Positions 8,902-19,561 of a DNA stretch of 64,000 nt are shown piece after piece (position 1 is the first letter of the stretch; the number at the start of each line of letters is the position of its first letter). A model generated the notes under the pieces. It did no database searches. It saw only the letters and a list, made by a program, of their open reading frames with translations, and was not told the origin of the DNA. This DNA is from Cupriavidus sp. WGlv3 (GTDB lineage: Bacteria > Pseudomonadota > Gammaproteobacteria > Burkholderiales > Burkholderiaceae): positions 1 to 64,000 of the forward strand of contig NZ_JALHRX010000010.1 in the NCBI RefSeq assembly GCF_023952475.1. Direction: 5' to 3'. Made by a program: the position numbers and the translations under genes.

Positions 8902-9375
8902 CTTTGTGGCGCGGGCGCGGTTGTGCACTGCGGCGGCGGAAAGGGCAGGAAATTGCACCTTGAATGGTCAGAAGCGCAATTTGTGGAGGATTGTGTCGCG
9001 TTTTCCCAAATCCGTTCCGCATATATTGTGCGATAGTCGCGTGCGGCAGGAAATTTGACCCTATAATGCGGGCTGCTTTGCCGACGGCAGCCGGGCCACC
9101 CTTCCGGCGTGCGGTGCGGCAAGCGGGGCAGGCGAATCGCTTGCGCAATAGAGAACGCATCAAACGTTGTCTTTCCGAACCTTGGTCCCCATACCTCAGC
9201 GGGACTGACACTTGCCGGGCCCCGCATACGCTGTCTCTTCCTTGCAGGCCCGACTTCCGCGTCTCGGGTGGCGCTGGTCGCCAATCCCGATCCCAGTCGT
9301 CCGCGGGTGTTGTTCGATTGCGCAGGTCATACCGTTTCTGCCCGGATGACCCAAACATAAATCGAGGAGCTCCTG
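8902..9375 (+). promoter_or_regulatory. livK upstream region with long predicted leader
   Basis: 474 bases without a supported gene. A perfect -10 TATAAT lies at 9062-9067, but no good -35 is found at normal spacing. If used, it gives a leader of about 300 nt. An 83-codon open frame at 9109-9360 ends 15 bases before livK, but it starts with GTG, has no ribosome site and no family character. GAGGAGCTCCTG precedes the livK ATG as ribosome site. Confidence 0.4.
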
Positions 9376-10491
9376 ATGACGCTGTCCCGTCTTTCCACCA
9401 TTTCGCTGGCTGCCATGCTGGCTACCTTTGGCGCCGCCGCCAACGCCGAAACCGTGAAGATCGCCATTGCCGGCCCGATGAGCGGCTCGGTGGCGCAGTA
9501 TGGCGACATGGTCAAGGCCGGTGCGCTGACCGCCGTTGAACAGATCAACGCTGCCGGCGGCGCCGGTGGCAACAAGTTCGAGGTGGTGCTGATGGACGAC
9601 GCCTGCGAGCCGAAGCAGGCCGTGGCGGTGGCCAACAAGATCGTCAGCCAGAACATCAAGTACGTGATCGGCCACGTGTGCTCGGGCTCGACCATTCCGG
9701 CCTCGGACATCTACGAGAACGAAGGCATCGTGATGGTCACGCCGTCGGCCACCGCGCCGCAGCTGACCGAGACCAAGAAGCGCAGCTTCATCTTCCGCAC
9801 CATCGGCCGCGACGACCAGCAGGGCCCGGCCGCCGCCCAGTACATCATCGGCAAGGTCAAGCCGAAGAAGGTCGCGGTGCTGCACGACAAGCAGTCTTAC
9901 GGCCAGGGCATCGCCAGCTCGGTGAAGAAGGACCTGGAAGCCGCCAAGATCCCGGTGGCGGTGTTCGAAGGCATCAACGCCGGCGACTCGGACTACTCGG
10001 CGGTGATCACCAAGCTCAAGTCGCAGGGCGTGGACTTCGTCTACTTCGGCGGCTACCACCCGGAAATGGGCCTGCTGCTGCGCCAGGCGCGCGAGCAGGG
10101 CGTGAAGGCCGCCTTCATGGGCCCCGAGGGCGTGGGCAACAAGGACGTGACCGCGATCGCCGGCCCGTCGTCGGAAGGCATGCTGGTGACGCTGCCGGCC
10201 GACTTCTCGGCCGATCCGGCCAACGCCGGCCTGGTCAAGGCCTTTGCCGACAAGAAGCGTGACGCCAACGGTCCGTTCCAGATGCCGGCCTATGCCGCCG
10301 TCAAGATCATTGGCGATGCCATCGCCGGTGCCAAGAGCACCGATCCCACCAAGGTCGCGGCGTACATGCACAAGAACGCCTTCACCACGCCGATCGGCAA
10401 GGTCGAGTACGACGCCAAGGGCGATCTGAAGTCCTTCAAGTTCGTGGTCTACACCTGGCACAAGGACGCCAGCAAGACCGCCGCGAACTAA
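9376..10491 (+). CDS. livK: Branched-chain amino-acid ABC transporter, periplasmic binding protein
   Basis: 371-residue precursor. The first 24 residues are a signal peptide (hydrophobic core SLAAMLATFGAAANA, cleavage before ETVKIAIAG). The mature part is a type I periplasmic binding fold of the Leu/Ile/Val-binding family (IAGPMSGSVAQYGDMVKAG, VIGHVCSGSTIPASDIYENE). It captures Leu/Ile/Val or similar amino acids for LivHMGF encoded directly downstream. A GAGGAG ribosome site fixes the start. Ligand specificity is inferred from family and context. Confidence 0.93.
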   Translation: MTLSRLSTISLAAMLATFGAAANAETVKIAIAGPMSGSVAQYGDMVKAGALTAVEQINAAGGAGGNKFEVVLMDDACEPKQAVAVANKIVSQNIKYVIGHVCSGSTIPASDIYENEGIVMVTPSATAPQLTETKKRSFIFRTIGRDDQQGPAAAQYIIGKVKPKKVAVLHDKQSYGQGIASSVKKDLEAAKIPVAVFEGINAGDSDYSAVITKLKSQGVDFVYFGGYHPEMGLLLRQAREQGVKAAFMGPEGVGNKDVTAIAGPSSEGMLVTLPADFSADPANAGLVKAFADKKRDANGPFQMPAYAAVKIIGDAIAGAKSTDPTKVAAYMHKNAFTTPIGKVEYDAKGDLKSFKFVVYTWHKDASKTAAN

Positions 10492-10511
10492 GCAGGCGCT
10501 CCCTCCCGCAC

Positions 10512-10540
10512 ACGCCCCGCCCGTACCCCGGGCGGGGCGT
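10512..10540 (+). terminator. Strong hairpin between livK and livH
   Basis: A 12-bp perfect stem ACGCCCCGCCCG/CGGGCGGGGCGT (10512-10523 with 10529-10540) with a 5-base loop. The following bases are TCTGG, so there is no real U tract. It could stabilise livK mRNA ends or cause partial termination, so that livK is made in excess of the membrane parts. Confidence 0.6.
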
Positions 10541-10576
10541 TCTGGTATCGGGCTTCAAGTTCCTGAGGCTTCCCCA

Positions 10577-11503
<927 letters not shown>

Positions 11504-11518
11504 GGGGAGGGTGTGACC

Positions 11519-12802
11519 ATGACCAACAATGTTTCCGCAATGCCTGCGGCAAAGGCCGCGGCGCGCGGCGCCACGCCGGGCCAGTCGCTCAAGAACGCGA
11601 TCACGGCGGCGGTGATGACCGCCATCCTGACCATCCCCATCCTCGGCCTGCAGCTCAAGCTGGAAGGCTACCAGGTGGTGCTGGAACCGCACTGGCGGCC
11701 GGTGTGGCTGGCCGTGGCGGCGGTGTTCCTGTTCCAGTTGTTCAAGCCGATGCTGTCGCGCGCGGGCAGCGCGGTGCGCCTGCCGGCGCTGCCGCAGCTG
11801 GGCGCGCAGCGGCAGCGCGTGGCGGTGTGGGTGCTGCTGGCGGTGGGGCTGGTGTGGCCGTTCTTCGGCTCGCGCGGAGCGGTCGACGTGGCCACGCTGG
11901 CGTTGATCTACGTGATCCTGGGCCTTGGGCTGAATATCGTGGTGGGCTATGCCGGCCTGCTCGATCTGGGCTATGTCGGCTTCTATGCCGTGGGCGGCTA
12001 TACCTACGCGCTGCTGAACCAGTACTTCGGCCTGAGCTTCTGGGAATGCCTGCCGATCGCGGCGGCGATGTCGGCGGGCTTCGGCTTCCTGCTCGGCTTT
12101 CCGGTGCTGCGCCTGCGCGGCGACTACCTGGCGATCGTCACGCTCGGCTTCGGCGAGATCATCCGCCTGCTGCTGAACAACCTGACCAGCCTGACCGGCG
12201 GCCCGGACGGCGTCTCGGGCATTCCCAAGCCCAGCGTGTTCGGCATCGAGATGGCGCGCAGCGCCAGCGTCGAGGGCACGCGCACCTTCCACGAGCTGAT
12301 CGGCCTCGATTACGCCAGCCAGCACATGGTGATCTTCCTCTACCTGATCGCGCTGCTGCTGGTCGGCATCACGCTGTTCGTGACCAGCCGCCTGATCCGC
12401 ATGCCGATGGGCCGCGCCTGGGAGGCGCTGCGCGAGGATGAGATCGCCTGCCGCTCGCTCGGCCTGAACCCGACCCGCATCAAGCTGTCGGCGTTCACGC
12501 TGGGGGCGTCGTTCGCCGGCCTGGGCGGCGCGTTCTTCGCCGCGCGCCAGGGCCTGGTCAATCCGGAATCGTTCACCTTCATCGAATCGGCGCTGGTGCT
12601 GGCCGTGGTGGTGCTGGGCGGCATGGGCTCGCAGCTGGGCGTGATCCTGGCGGCAATCCTGCTGACCGCGCTGCCCGAAGTGGCGCGCGGCTTTGCCGAA
12701 TATCGCATGCTGATCTTCGGCCTGGTGATGGTGCTGATGATGATGTGGCGTCCGCAGGGCCTGCTGCCCGCGAGCCGCCCGCACGTGGAGCTGCCCCGAT
12801 GA
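11519..12802 (+). CDS. livM: Branched-chain amino-acid ABC transporter permease LivM
   Basis: 427-residue second permease. The conserved core [20 protein letters not shown] and [20 protein letters not shown] match LivM. An N-terminal extension of about 120 residues with extra hydrophobic segments is usual in the longer LivM form. The ATG at 11519 is preferred over GTG at 11513 because GGAGG then lies eight bases upstream. The stop overlaps the livG start (ATGA). Confidence 0.95.
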   Translation: MTNNVSAMPAAKAAARGATPGQSLKNAITAAVMTAILTIPILGLQLKLEGYQVVLEPHWRPVWLAVAAVFLFQLFKPMLSRAGSAVRLPALPQLGAQRQRVAVWVLLAVGLVWPFFGSRGAVDVATLALIYVILGLGLNIVVGYAGLLDLGYVGFYAVGGYTYALLNQYFGLSFWECLPIAAAMSAGFGFLLGFPVLRLRGDYLAIVTLGFGEIIRLLLNNLTSLTGGPDGVSGIPKPSVFGIEMARSASVEGTRTFHELIGLDYASQHMVIFLYLIALLLVGITLFVTSRLIRMPMGRAWEALREDEIACRSLGLNPTRIKLSAFTLGASFAGLGGAFFAARQGLVNPESFTFIESALVLAVVVLGGMGSQLGVILAAILLTALPEVARGFAEYRMLIFGLVMVLMMMWRPQGLLPASRPHVELPR

Positions 12803-13598
12803 ATGCGCCAATGATGAATGCGCCGATCAATACAACGGCAGAACTGCTCAGGGTGTCGGGCCTGCAGATGCGCTTCGGCGGCCTGCTGGCCGTCGACGGC
12901 ATCGATTTCGATGTGCGCAAGGACGAGGTCTTCGCCATCATCGGCCCGAACGGCGCCGGCAAGACCACGGTGTTCAACTGCGTCGGCGGCTTCTACAAGC
13001 CGACCGCGGGCGACGTCACGCTCGACGGCCACGCCATCGCCGGCCTGCCCAGCCACATGGTGGCGCGCAAGGGCCTGGTGCGCACCTTCCAGAACATCCG
13101 CCTGTTCAAGAACCTGACCGTGGTCGAGAACCTGATGGTGGCGCAGCACCTGCAGGTGCAGTCCGGCATCCTGCGCGGGCTGTTCGCGACCCCGGCCTAC
13201 CGCCGCGCCGAGCGCGAGGCGCTGCAGCGCGCCGCGCAGTGGCTGGAGCGCATGGGCCTGACCAGCGTCGCCAACCGCGAGGCCGGCACGCTTTCCTATG
13301 GCCACCAGCGCCGGCTCGAGATCGCGCGCTGCATGATCACCCAGCCGCGCCTGCTGATGCTGGACGAGCCCGCCGCCGGCCTGAACCCCCAGGAAAAGCT
13401 CGAGCTGTCGCAGCTCATCGACCAGTTGCGCAAGGAGTTCGGCATTGCCGTACTGCTGATCGAGCACGACATGAGCCTGGTGATGGGCGTGTCCGACCGC
13501 ATCCTGGTGATGGAGCACGGCAAGCCCATCGTGATCGGCAAGCCGGAAGAAGTGCGCAACGACCCGCGCGTGATCAAGGCCTACCTGGGAGAGGACTG

Positions 13599-13599
<1 letters not shown>
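12799..13599 (+). CDS. livG: Branched-chain amino-acid ABC transporter ATPase LivG
   Basis: 266 residues. Walker [10 protein letters not shown], signature [14 protein letters not shown] and Walker [13 protein letters not shown] are intact; the Tyr-for-Gly signature variant LSYG is common in LivG. It powers uptake with LivF at the inner face of the membrane. The ATGA overlap with livM (12799-12802) sets the start and implies coupled translation. Confidence 0.96.
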
Positions 13600-14300
<701 letters not shown>

Positions 14301-14307
14301 CGCCGGC

Positions 14308-14334
14308 CGGCCGCCGCGCCTGCCGCGGCGGCCG
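14308..14334 (+). terminator. Terminator hairpin after livF
   Basis: An 11-bp perfect stem CGGCCGCCGCG/CGCGGCGGCCG (14308-14318 with 14324-14334) with a 5-base loop, followed by CTCCTTTCC. The U tract is weak but the stem is very stable and begins eight bases past the livF stop. Confidence 0.65.
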
Positions 14335-14635
14335 CTCCTTTCCGCCATCCGCCTTTTCGCCATCCGCGAAATCCCCCTTTCGCCAATCACATTACATTGC
14401 CACCCCGACCCGGCCCGGCCCCGGGGCCGGACCGGTGGCATAATCGATTGCCAAGTCAAGCATTGCCGCAACGCTTGAAATAACGCCCGCTTCAGGCGGC
14501 TTCCGGCGCGATTATCATCATCATCGTGGTCCGGCTCGTCACCGCGACCGAAGCGGATAAAACCCCTGCAAACTACGCGCGGTCACCGCGGACCTCTCCT
14601 GCCAGGGAGTCGGTCTTCCGGCCCGCCATCGCATC
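14335..14635 (+). promoter_or_regulatory. leuC upstream region with candidate extended -10 promoter
   Basis: 301 bases. TGGCATAAT at 14436-14444 fits an extended -10 promoter, giving a leader of about 185 nt before leuC. The leader holds a triplet repeat at 14511-14525. In one frame this reads five Ile codons followed by Val, Val, Arg, Leu, Val, but no ATG or GTG start precedes it. No Shine-Dalgarno is visible directly before leuC. Confidence 0.4.
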
Positions 14636-16045
14636 ATGGCCAAGACGCTCTACGACAAACTCTGGGATGACCACACCGTCCACGTCGAGGAAGACGGCAC
14701 CACGCTGCTCTATATCGACCGCCACCTGCTGCATGAAGTGACCAGCCCGCAGGCGTTCGAGGGCCTGAAGCTGGCAGAGCGTCCGGTGTGGCGCATCAGC
14801 GCCAACCTGGCGGTGTCGGACCACAACGTGCCGACCACGGATCGCAGCCAGGGCATTGCCGATCCGGTGTCGAAGCTGCAGGTCGATACGCTCGATGCCA
14901 ACTGCGACAGCTATGGCATTACCCAATTCAAGATGAACGACCACCGCCAGGGCATCGTGCACGTGATCGGGCCGGAACAGGGCGCGACGCTGCCGGGCAT
15001 GACCGTGGTGTGCGGCGACTCGCATACCAGTACCCACGGCGCCTTCGGCGCGCTGGCGCACGGCATCGGCACCTCGGAAGTCGAACACGTGCTGGCCACG
15101 CAGACGCTGCTGGGCAAAAAGGCAAAGAACATGCTGGTCAAGGTGGAAGGCAAGCTGCCGCGCGGCTGCACCGCCAAGGACATCGTGCTGGCCATCATCG
15201 GCAAGATCGGCACCGCCGGCGGCACCGGCTACACCATCGAGTTCGCCGGCTCGGCCATCCGCGACCTGACTATGGAAGGCCGCATGACGGTCTGCAACAT
15301 GGCGATCGAGGCCGGCGCGCGCGCCGGCCTGGTGGCGGTGGACGATGTCACGCTCGAATACGTCAAGGGCCGCCCGTACGCGCCGCAGGGCGTGGAGTGG
15401 GAGCAGGCGGTGGCCTACTGGCGCACGCTGCATTCGGATGCCGGTGCGAAGTTCGACCAGGTGGTCGAGCTGCGCGCGGAAGAGGTGCGTCCGCAGGTGA
15501 CCTGGGGCACCTCGCCGGAAATGGTGATCAGCATCGAAGACCGCGTGCCGGACCCGGACAAGGAAAAGGACCCGAACAAGCGCAACGCGATGGAGCGCGC
15601 GCTCGAATACATGGGCCTGCAGCCCAACGTTCCGGTCGAGAGCATCAGCATCGACAAGGTCTTCATCGGTTCCTGCACCAATAGCCGCATCGAAGACATG
15701 CGCGCCGCCGCCTGGGTGGTGCAGAAGCTGGGCCGCAAGATTGCATCGAACGTAAAGCTGGCGATGGTGGTGCCGGGCTCCGGCCTGGTCAAGGAGCAGG
15801 CCGAGCGCGAAGGCCTGGACCAGATCTTCAAGGCCGCCGGCTTCGAGTGGCGCGAGCCGGGCTGTTCGATGTGCCTGGCGATGAATGCCGACCGCCTCGA
15901 TGCCGGCGAGCGCTGCGCCTCGACCTCGAACCGCAACTTCGAAGGCCGCCAGGGCGCGGGCGGGCGCACCCACCTGGTGAGCCCGGCGATGGCCGCCGCG
16001 GCTGCCATCGAAGGCCACTTCGTCGATATCCGCAAGCTGGGCTGA
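14636..16045 (+). CDS. leuC: 3-isopropylmalate dehydratase large subunit
   Basis: Aconitase-family enzyme that, with LeuD, isomerises 2-isopropylmalate to 3-isopropylmalate in leucine synthesis. 469 residues. [37 protein letters not shown] and [13 protein letters not shown] carry the substrate residues and the three cysteines for [4Fe-4S]. The usual ribosome site is lacking; the nearest purine run (CAGGGAG) is about 25 bases upstream. LeuD follows after 19 bases. Confidence 0.97.
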   Translation: MAKTLYDKLWDDHTVHVEEDGTTLLYIDRHLLHEVTSPQAFEGLKLAERPVWRISANLAVSDHNVPTTDRSQGIADPVSKLQVDTLDANCDSYGITQFKMNDHRQGIVHVIGPEQGATLPGMTVVCGDSHTSTHGAFGALAHGIGTSEVEHVLATQTLLGKKAKNMLVKVEGKLPRGCTAKDIVLAIIGKIGTAGGTGYTIEFAGSAIRDLTMEGRMTVCNMAIEAGARAGLVAVDDVTLEYVKGRPYAPQGVEWEQAVAYWRTLHSDAGAKFDQVVELRAEEVRPQVTWGTSPEMVISIEDRVPDPDKEKDPNKRNAMERALEYMGLQPNVPVESISIDKVFIGSCTNSRIEDMRAAAWVVQKLGRKIASNVKLAMVVPGSGLVKEQAEREGLDQIFKAAGFEWREPGCSMCLAMNADRLDAGERCASTSNRNFEGRQGAGGRTHLVSPAMAAAAAIEGHFVDIRKLG

Positions 16046-16064
16046 ACAAGCAAGGACAGAGCAC

Positions 16065-16715
16065 ATGGAAAAGTTCACCGTACACAGCGGCCTGGTCGCG
16101 CCGCTCGACCGCGAGAACGTCGATACCGACGCTATCATTCCGAAGCAGTTCCTGAAGTCGATCCAGCGCACCGGCTTCGGCCCCAACCTGTTCGACGAGT
16201 GGCGCTACAAGGATGTGGGCGAGCCCGGGATGGACAACAGCAAGCGTCCGCTGAACCCGGACTTCGTGCTGAACCAGCCGCGCTACCAGGGCGCGTCGAT
16301 CCTGCTGGCGCGCCGCAATTTCGGCTGCGGCAGCTCGCGCGAGCACGCGCCGTGGGCGCTGACGCAATACGGCTTCCGCGCCGTGATCGCGCCCAGCTTC
16401 GCCGATATCTTCTTCAACAACTGCTACAAGAACGGCCTGCTGCCGGTGGTGCTGAGCGAGCAGCAGGTCGAACACCTGTTCAACGAGACCAACGCGTTCA
16501 ACGGCTACCAGCTCACCATCGACCTGGACCAGCAGGTGGTGCTGACGCCGTCGGGGCAGGGCTACGAATTCGACATCGCCCCGTTCCGCAAGTACTGCAT
16601 GCTGAACGGCTTCGACGATATCGGCCTGACCCTGCGGCATGCCGACAAGATCAAGGCCTATGAGGCCGAGCGCGTGGCGAAGATGCCGTGGCTGAACAAC
16701 CGCCTGGTCGGATAA
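16065..16715 (+). CDS. leuD: 3-isopropylmalate dehydratase small subunit
   Basis: 216-residue swivel-domain partner of Leu[21 protein letters not shown] near the N-terminus and [18 protein letters not shown] are family signatures. It lies within leuCDB, 22 bases from leuB, and the length is as expected. Confidence 0.97.
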   Translation: MEKFTVHSGLVAPLDRENVDTDAIIPKQFLKSIQRTGFGPNLFDEWRYKDVGEPGMDNSKRPLNPDFVLNQPRYQGASILLARRNFGCGSSREHAPWALTQYGFRAVIAPSFADIFFNNCYKNGLLPVVLSEQQVEHLFNETNAFNGYQLTIDLDQQVVLTPSGQGYEFDIAPFRKYCMLNGFDDIGLTLRHADKIKAYEAERVAKMPWLNNRLVG

Positions 16716-16737
16716 GGCTCTACGAGGAAAGACAACA

Positions 16738-17805
16738 ATGAAGATCGCAGTCCTGCCGGGTGACGGCATCGGTCCCGAAATCGTTGCAGAGGCCGTCAAG
16801 GTCCTGAACGCGCTCGACGAGAAGTTCGAACTGGAAACCGCGCCCGTGGGCGGCGCCGGCTACGAGGCCGAAGGCCATCCGCTGCCGGAGAATACGCTCA
16901 AGCTGGCCAAGGAGGCCGACGCCATCCTGTTCGGCGCCGTCGGCGACTGGAAGTACGACAGCCTGGAACGCGCGCTGCGCCCCGAGCAGGCCATCCTGGG
17001 CCTGCGCAAGCACCTGCAGCTGTTCGCCAACTTCCGCCCGGCGATCTGCTATCCGGAACTGACCGGTGCCTCGAGCCTGAAGCCCGAGCTGGTGGCCGGC
17101 CTCGACATCCTGATCGTGCGCGAGCTCAACGGCGACATCTACTTCGGCCAGCCGCGCGGCCTGCGCGAAGCGCCGGACGGCCTGTTCCAGGGGGCGCGCG
17201 AAGCCTTCGACACCATGCGCTACAGCGAGCCGGAAATCCGCCGCATCGCGCACGTGGCGTTCCAGGCCGCGGCCAAGCGCGGCAAGAAACTGTGCAGCGT
17301 CGACAAGGCCAACGTGCTCGAGACCTTCCAGTTCTGGAAGGACATCGTCATCGATGTCAGCAAGGAGTATCCGGAGGTCGAGCTGTCGCACATGTACGTC
17401 GACAACGCGGCGATGCAGCTGGTCAAGGCGCCCAAGAGCTTCGACGTGATCGTCACTGGCAATATGTTCGGCGACATCCTGTCGGACGAGGCGGCGATGC
17501 TGACCGGTTCGATCGGCATGCTGCCGTCGGCGTCGCTCGATGCCAACAACAAGGGCCTGTACGAGCCCTCGCACGGCTCGGCGCCGGACATCGCCGGCAA
17601 GGGCGTGGCCAATCCGCTGGCCACCATCCTGTCGGCGGCGATGATGCTGCGCTACTCGCTGAACAAGGCCGAGCAGGCCGACCGCATCGAGAACGCCGTC
17701 AAGAAGGTGCTGGCGCAGGGCTACCGCACCGGCGACATCCTGACGCCGGGCTGCAAGCAGGTGGGCACCCGCGAGATGGGCGAGGCCGTGCTGGCGGCAC
17801 TGTAA
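16738..17805 (+). CDS. leuB: 3-isopropylmalate dehydrogenase
   Basis: NAD-dependent oxidative decarboxylation of 3-isopropylmalate in leucine synthesis. 355 residues. [17 protein letters not shown] at the N-terminus, [15 protein letters not shown], and [20 protein letters not shown] with the metal-binding Asp residues identify it. It is the last gene of leuCDB and is followed by an intrinsic terminator. Confidence 0.97.
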   Translation: MKIAVLPGDGIGPEIVAEAVKVLNALDEKFELETAPVGGAGYEAEGHPLPENTLKLAKEADAILFGAVGDWKYDSLERALRPEQAILGLRKHLQLFANFRPAICYPELTGASSLKPELVAGLDILIVRELNGDIYFGQPRGLREAPDGLFQGAREAFDTMRYSEPEIRRIAHVAFQAAAKRGKKLCSVDKANVLETFQFWKDIVIDVSKEYPEVELSHMYVDNAAMQLVKAPKSFDVIVTGNMFGDILSDEAAMLTGSIGMLPSASLDANNKGLYEPSHGSAPDIAGKGVANPLATILSAAMMLRYSLNKAEQADRIENAVKKVLAQGYRTGDILTPGCKQVGTREMGEAVLAAL

Positions 17806-17822
17806 GGCACACGCAAGCCACA

Positions 17823-17865
17823 CGCAAAAGGGGCACCGCCATCGCGGTGCCCTGCGTTTTATTTG
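17823..17865 (+). terminator. Intrinsic terminator after leuB
   Basis: Stem GGGCACCGC/GCGGTGCCC (17831-17839 with 17844-17852), loop CATC, extended by GCA/TGC-type outer pairing, then GTTTTATTTG. It separates leuCDB from the asd leader region. Confidence 0.9.
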
Positions 17866-17916
17866 TCCCCAATTTGCACGCTGCGGCAGCGCCGCAAAAT
17901 CGTGTAGACTCTGCCG

Positions 17917-18048
17917 ATGGCCCGATTTTCCCAGTCCACCCTGACTGCTGTTGTCGCCCTGACCGCTACCCGCGGCCCGGTTGGCACGATTTCGCTCGGC
18001 CAGACCGCAACGACGATTAAAACCATTATTAAAACCGCGATCGCCTAG
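17917..18048 (+). CDS. Thr/Ile/Lys-rich 43-residue leader ORF upstream of asd
   Basis: A short ORF between the leuB terminator and asd. It encodes 43 residues, ten Thr, five Ile and two Lys. The end, TATTIKTIIKTAIA, packs Thr with ATT and AAA codons that are otherwise rare in this GC-rich window. A TAGACT hexamer ends six bases before the ATG, so the transcript might be leaderless; no Shine-Dalgarno is visible. A stem-loop follows the stop (18072-18114) and asd starts 90 bases on. asd feeds Thr, Ile, Lys and Met synthesis, so the composition resembles the E. coli thrL leader. Whether it is translated is unknown, and a chance ORF cannot be excluded. Confidence 0.45.
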   Translation: MARFSQSTLTAVVALTATRGPVGTISLGQTATTIKTIIKTAIA

Positions 18049-18062
18049 ATCCGTTCGTCGTG

Positions 18063-18114
18063 CCTGCCCGTCTTCCCCGCGCAGCCACGCCGGGCGAGGA
18101 AAATGGCGGGGAAG
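18063..18114 (+). promoter_or_regulatory. Alternative hairpins between leader ORF and asd
   Basis: A 9-bp perfect stem CTTCCCCGC/GCGGGGAAG (18072-18080 with 18106-18114) ends 14 bases before the asd ribosome site GAGGT. A competing pairing of CCTGCCCG (18063-18070) with CGGGCGAGG (18091-18099, one bulge) cannot form in the same simple fold. No U tract follows, so any control would act on translation or mRNA folding rather than classic termination. Confidence 0.4.
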
Positions 18115-18138
18115 TAAAAATCACATCCGAGGTAAATC

Positions 18139-19275
18139 ATGATTGTAGGTCTCGTCGGTTGGCGGGGAATGGTCGGCAGCGTCCTGATGCAGCGCATGCA
18201 GGAAGAGCGTGATTTCGACCATATCGAGCCCGTCTTCTTCAGCACGTCCAACGCCGGCGGCAAGGCGCCCGCCATGGCCAAGAACGAAACCACGCTCAAG
18301 GATGCCAACGACATCGAGGCACTGAAGAAGTGCGACGTGGTGCTGACCGCCCAGGGCGGCGACTACACCAACGAGGTTTTCCCCAAGCTGCGCGCGGCGG
18401 GCTGGAAGGGCTACTGGATCGACGCGGCGTCGTCGCTGCGGATGAAGGACGATGCCATCATCGTGCTCGATCCGGTCAACCAGGGCGTGATCAAGGACGC
18501 GCTGTCCAAGGGCGTCAAGAATTTCATCGGCGGCAACTGCACCGTCAGCTGCATGCTGATTGGCCTCGGCGGCCTGTTCCAGGCCGACATGGTCGAATGG
18601 ATGACCTCGATGACCTACCAGGCCGCTTCGGGCGGTGGCGCCCAGCACATGCGCGAACTGCTGACCCAGTTCGGCACGCTGAATGCGTCGGTCAGGCCGC
18701 TGCTGGACAACCCGGCGTCGGCCATCCTGGAGATCGACCGCCAGATCCTGGCGACCCAGCACGGCCTGTCGGCGGAAGAGACCAAGCAGTTCGGCGTGCC
18801 GCTGGCCGGCAACCTGATCCCCTGGATCGACAAGGACCTGGGCAACGGCCAGTCCAAGGAAGAGTGGAAGGGCGGGGCCGAGACCAACAAGATCCTGGGC
18901 CGCGGCGAGGGCTTCCTGGGCGCGACCGGCGCCACGCCGATCGCCGTCGACGGCCTGTGCGTGCGCATCGGCGCGATGCGCTGCCACTCGCAGGCGCTGA
19001 CCATCAAGCTGCGCAAGGATGTGCCGCTGGACGAGATCGAAGGCATGCTCGCCGCGCACAACCCGTGGGCCAAGGTGGTGCCGAATACGCGCGAAGCCAG
19101 CATGACCGGCCTGACCCCCGCGGCCGTGACCGGCACGCTGACGATCCCGGTCGGCCGCCTGCGCAAGATGCAGATGGGCGGCGAGTACTTGTCGGCCTTC
19201 ACGGTCGGCGACCAGCTGCTGTGGGGCGCGGCCGAGCCGCTGCGCCGCATGCTGCGTATCCTGATCGAGTCCTGA
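18139..19275 (+). CDS. asd: Aspartate-semialdehyde dehydrogenase
   Basis: Reduces aspartyl phosphate to aspartate semialdehyde with NADPH, the shared step toward Lys, Met, Thr and Ile. 378 residues. [20 protein letters not shown] is the nucleotide-binding start. [15 protein letters not shown] contains catalytic Cys134, and [11 protein letters not shown] holds a substrate His. The close match to the E. coli-type enzyme includes its length. GAGGT eight bases upstream sets the start. It sits between leuB and fimV. Confidence 0.97.
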   Translation: MIVGLVGWRGMVGSVLMQRMQEERDFDHIEPVFFSTSNAGGKAPAMAKNETTLKDANDIEALKKCDVVLTAQGGDYTNEVFPKLRAAGWKGYWIDAASSLRMKDDAIIVLDPVNQGVIKDALSKGVKNFIGGNCTVSCMLIGLGGLFQADMVEWMTSMTYQAASGGGAQHMRELLTQFGTLNASVRPLLDNPASAILEIDRQILATQHGLSAEETKQFGVPLAGNLIPWIDKDLGNGQSKEEWKGGAETNKILGRGEGFLGATGATPIAVDGLCVRIGAMRCHSQALTIKLRKDVPLDEIEGMLAAHNPWAKVVPNTREASMTGLTPAAVTGTLTIPVGRLRKMQMGGEYLSAFTVGDQLLWGAAEPLRRMLRILIES

Positions 19276-19346
19276 TCGCAGGCCGCCGCCTGAGGCCTGG
19301 TTGCGCCCGTTGCAGCCAGGCAACAGATTGCAGCGCTTTGCTTACG

Positions 19347-19373
19347 ACGCCGCGCCCATGCGCGGCGTTGTTG
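19347..19373 (+). terminator. Intrinsic terminator after asd
   Basis: Stem ACGCCGCGC/GCGCGGCGT (19347-19355 with 19360-19368) with loop CCAT, then TGTTGT. It is about 70 bases past the asd stop. Confidence 0.75.
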
Positions 19374-19561
19374 TATCCGGACGCCTATTTTCCTGGGCGA
19401 TGCGTCACAATACGCCGGCATGCGCCCCGCGCCCGCAGGGACGGGTGCCTGCGCGCAGGCTGGCAAAGGGGCCGTTCAGAATGCCCCGCCGGCCGGGCGG
19501 ACCTGGTTTATGGGGTCGGTTTGTCGATTCATATCGCTACTAAAACATAACGGAGCACAAG

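Noticed and set aside
9109..9360. 83-codon ORF ending just before livK
   Set aside because: GTG start without a ribosome site, no family similarity and no amino-acid bias that would indicate a leader peptide.
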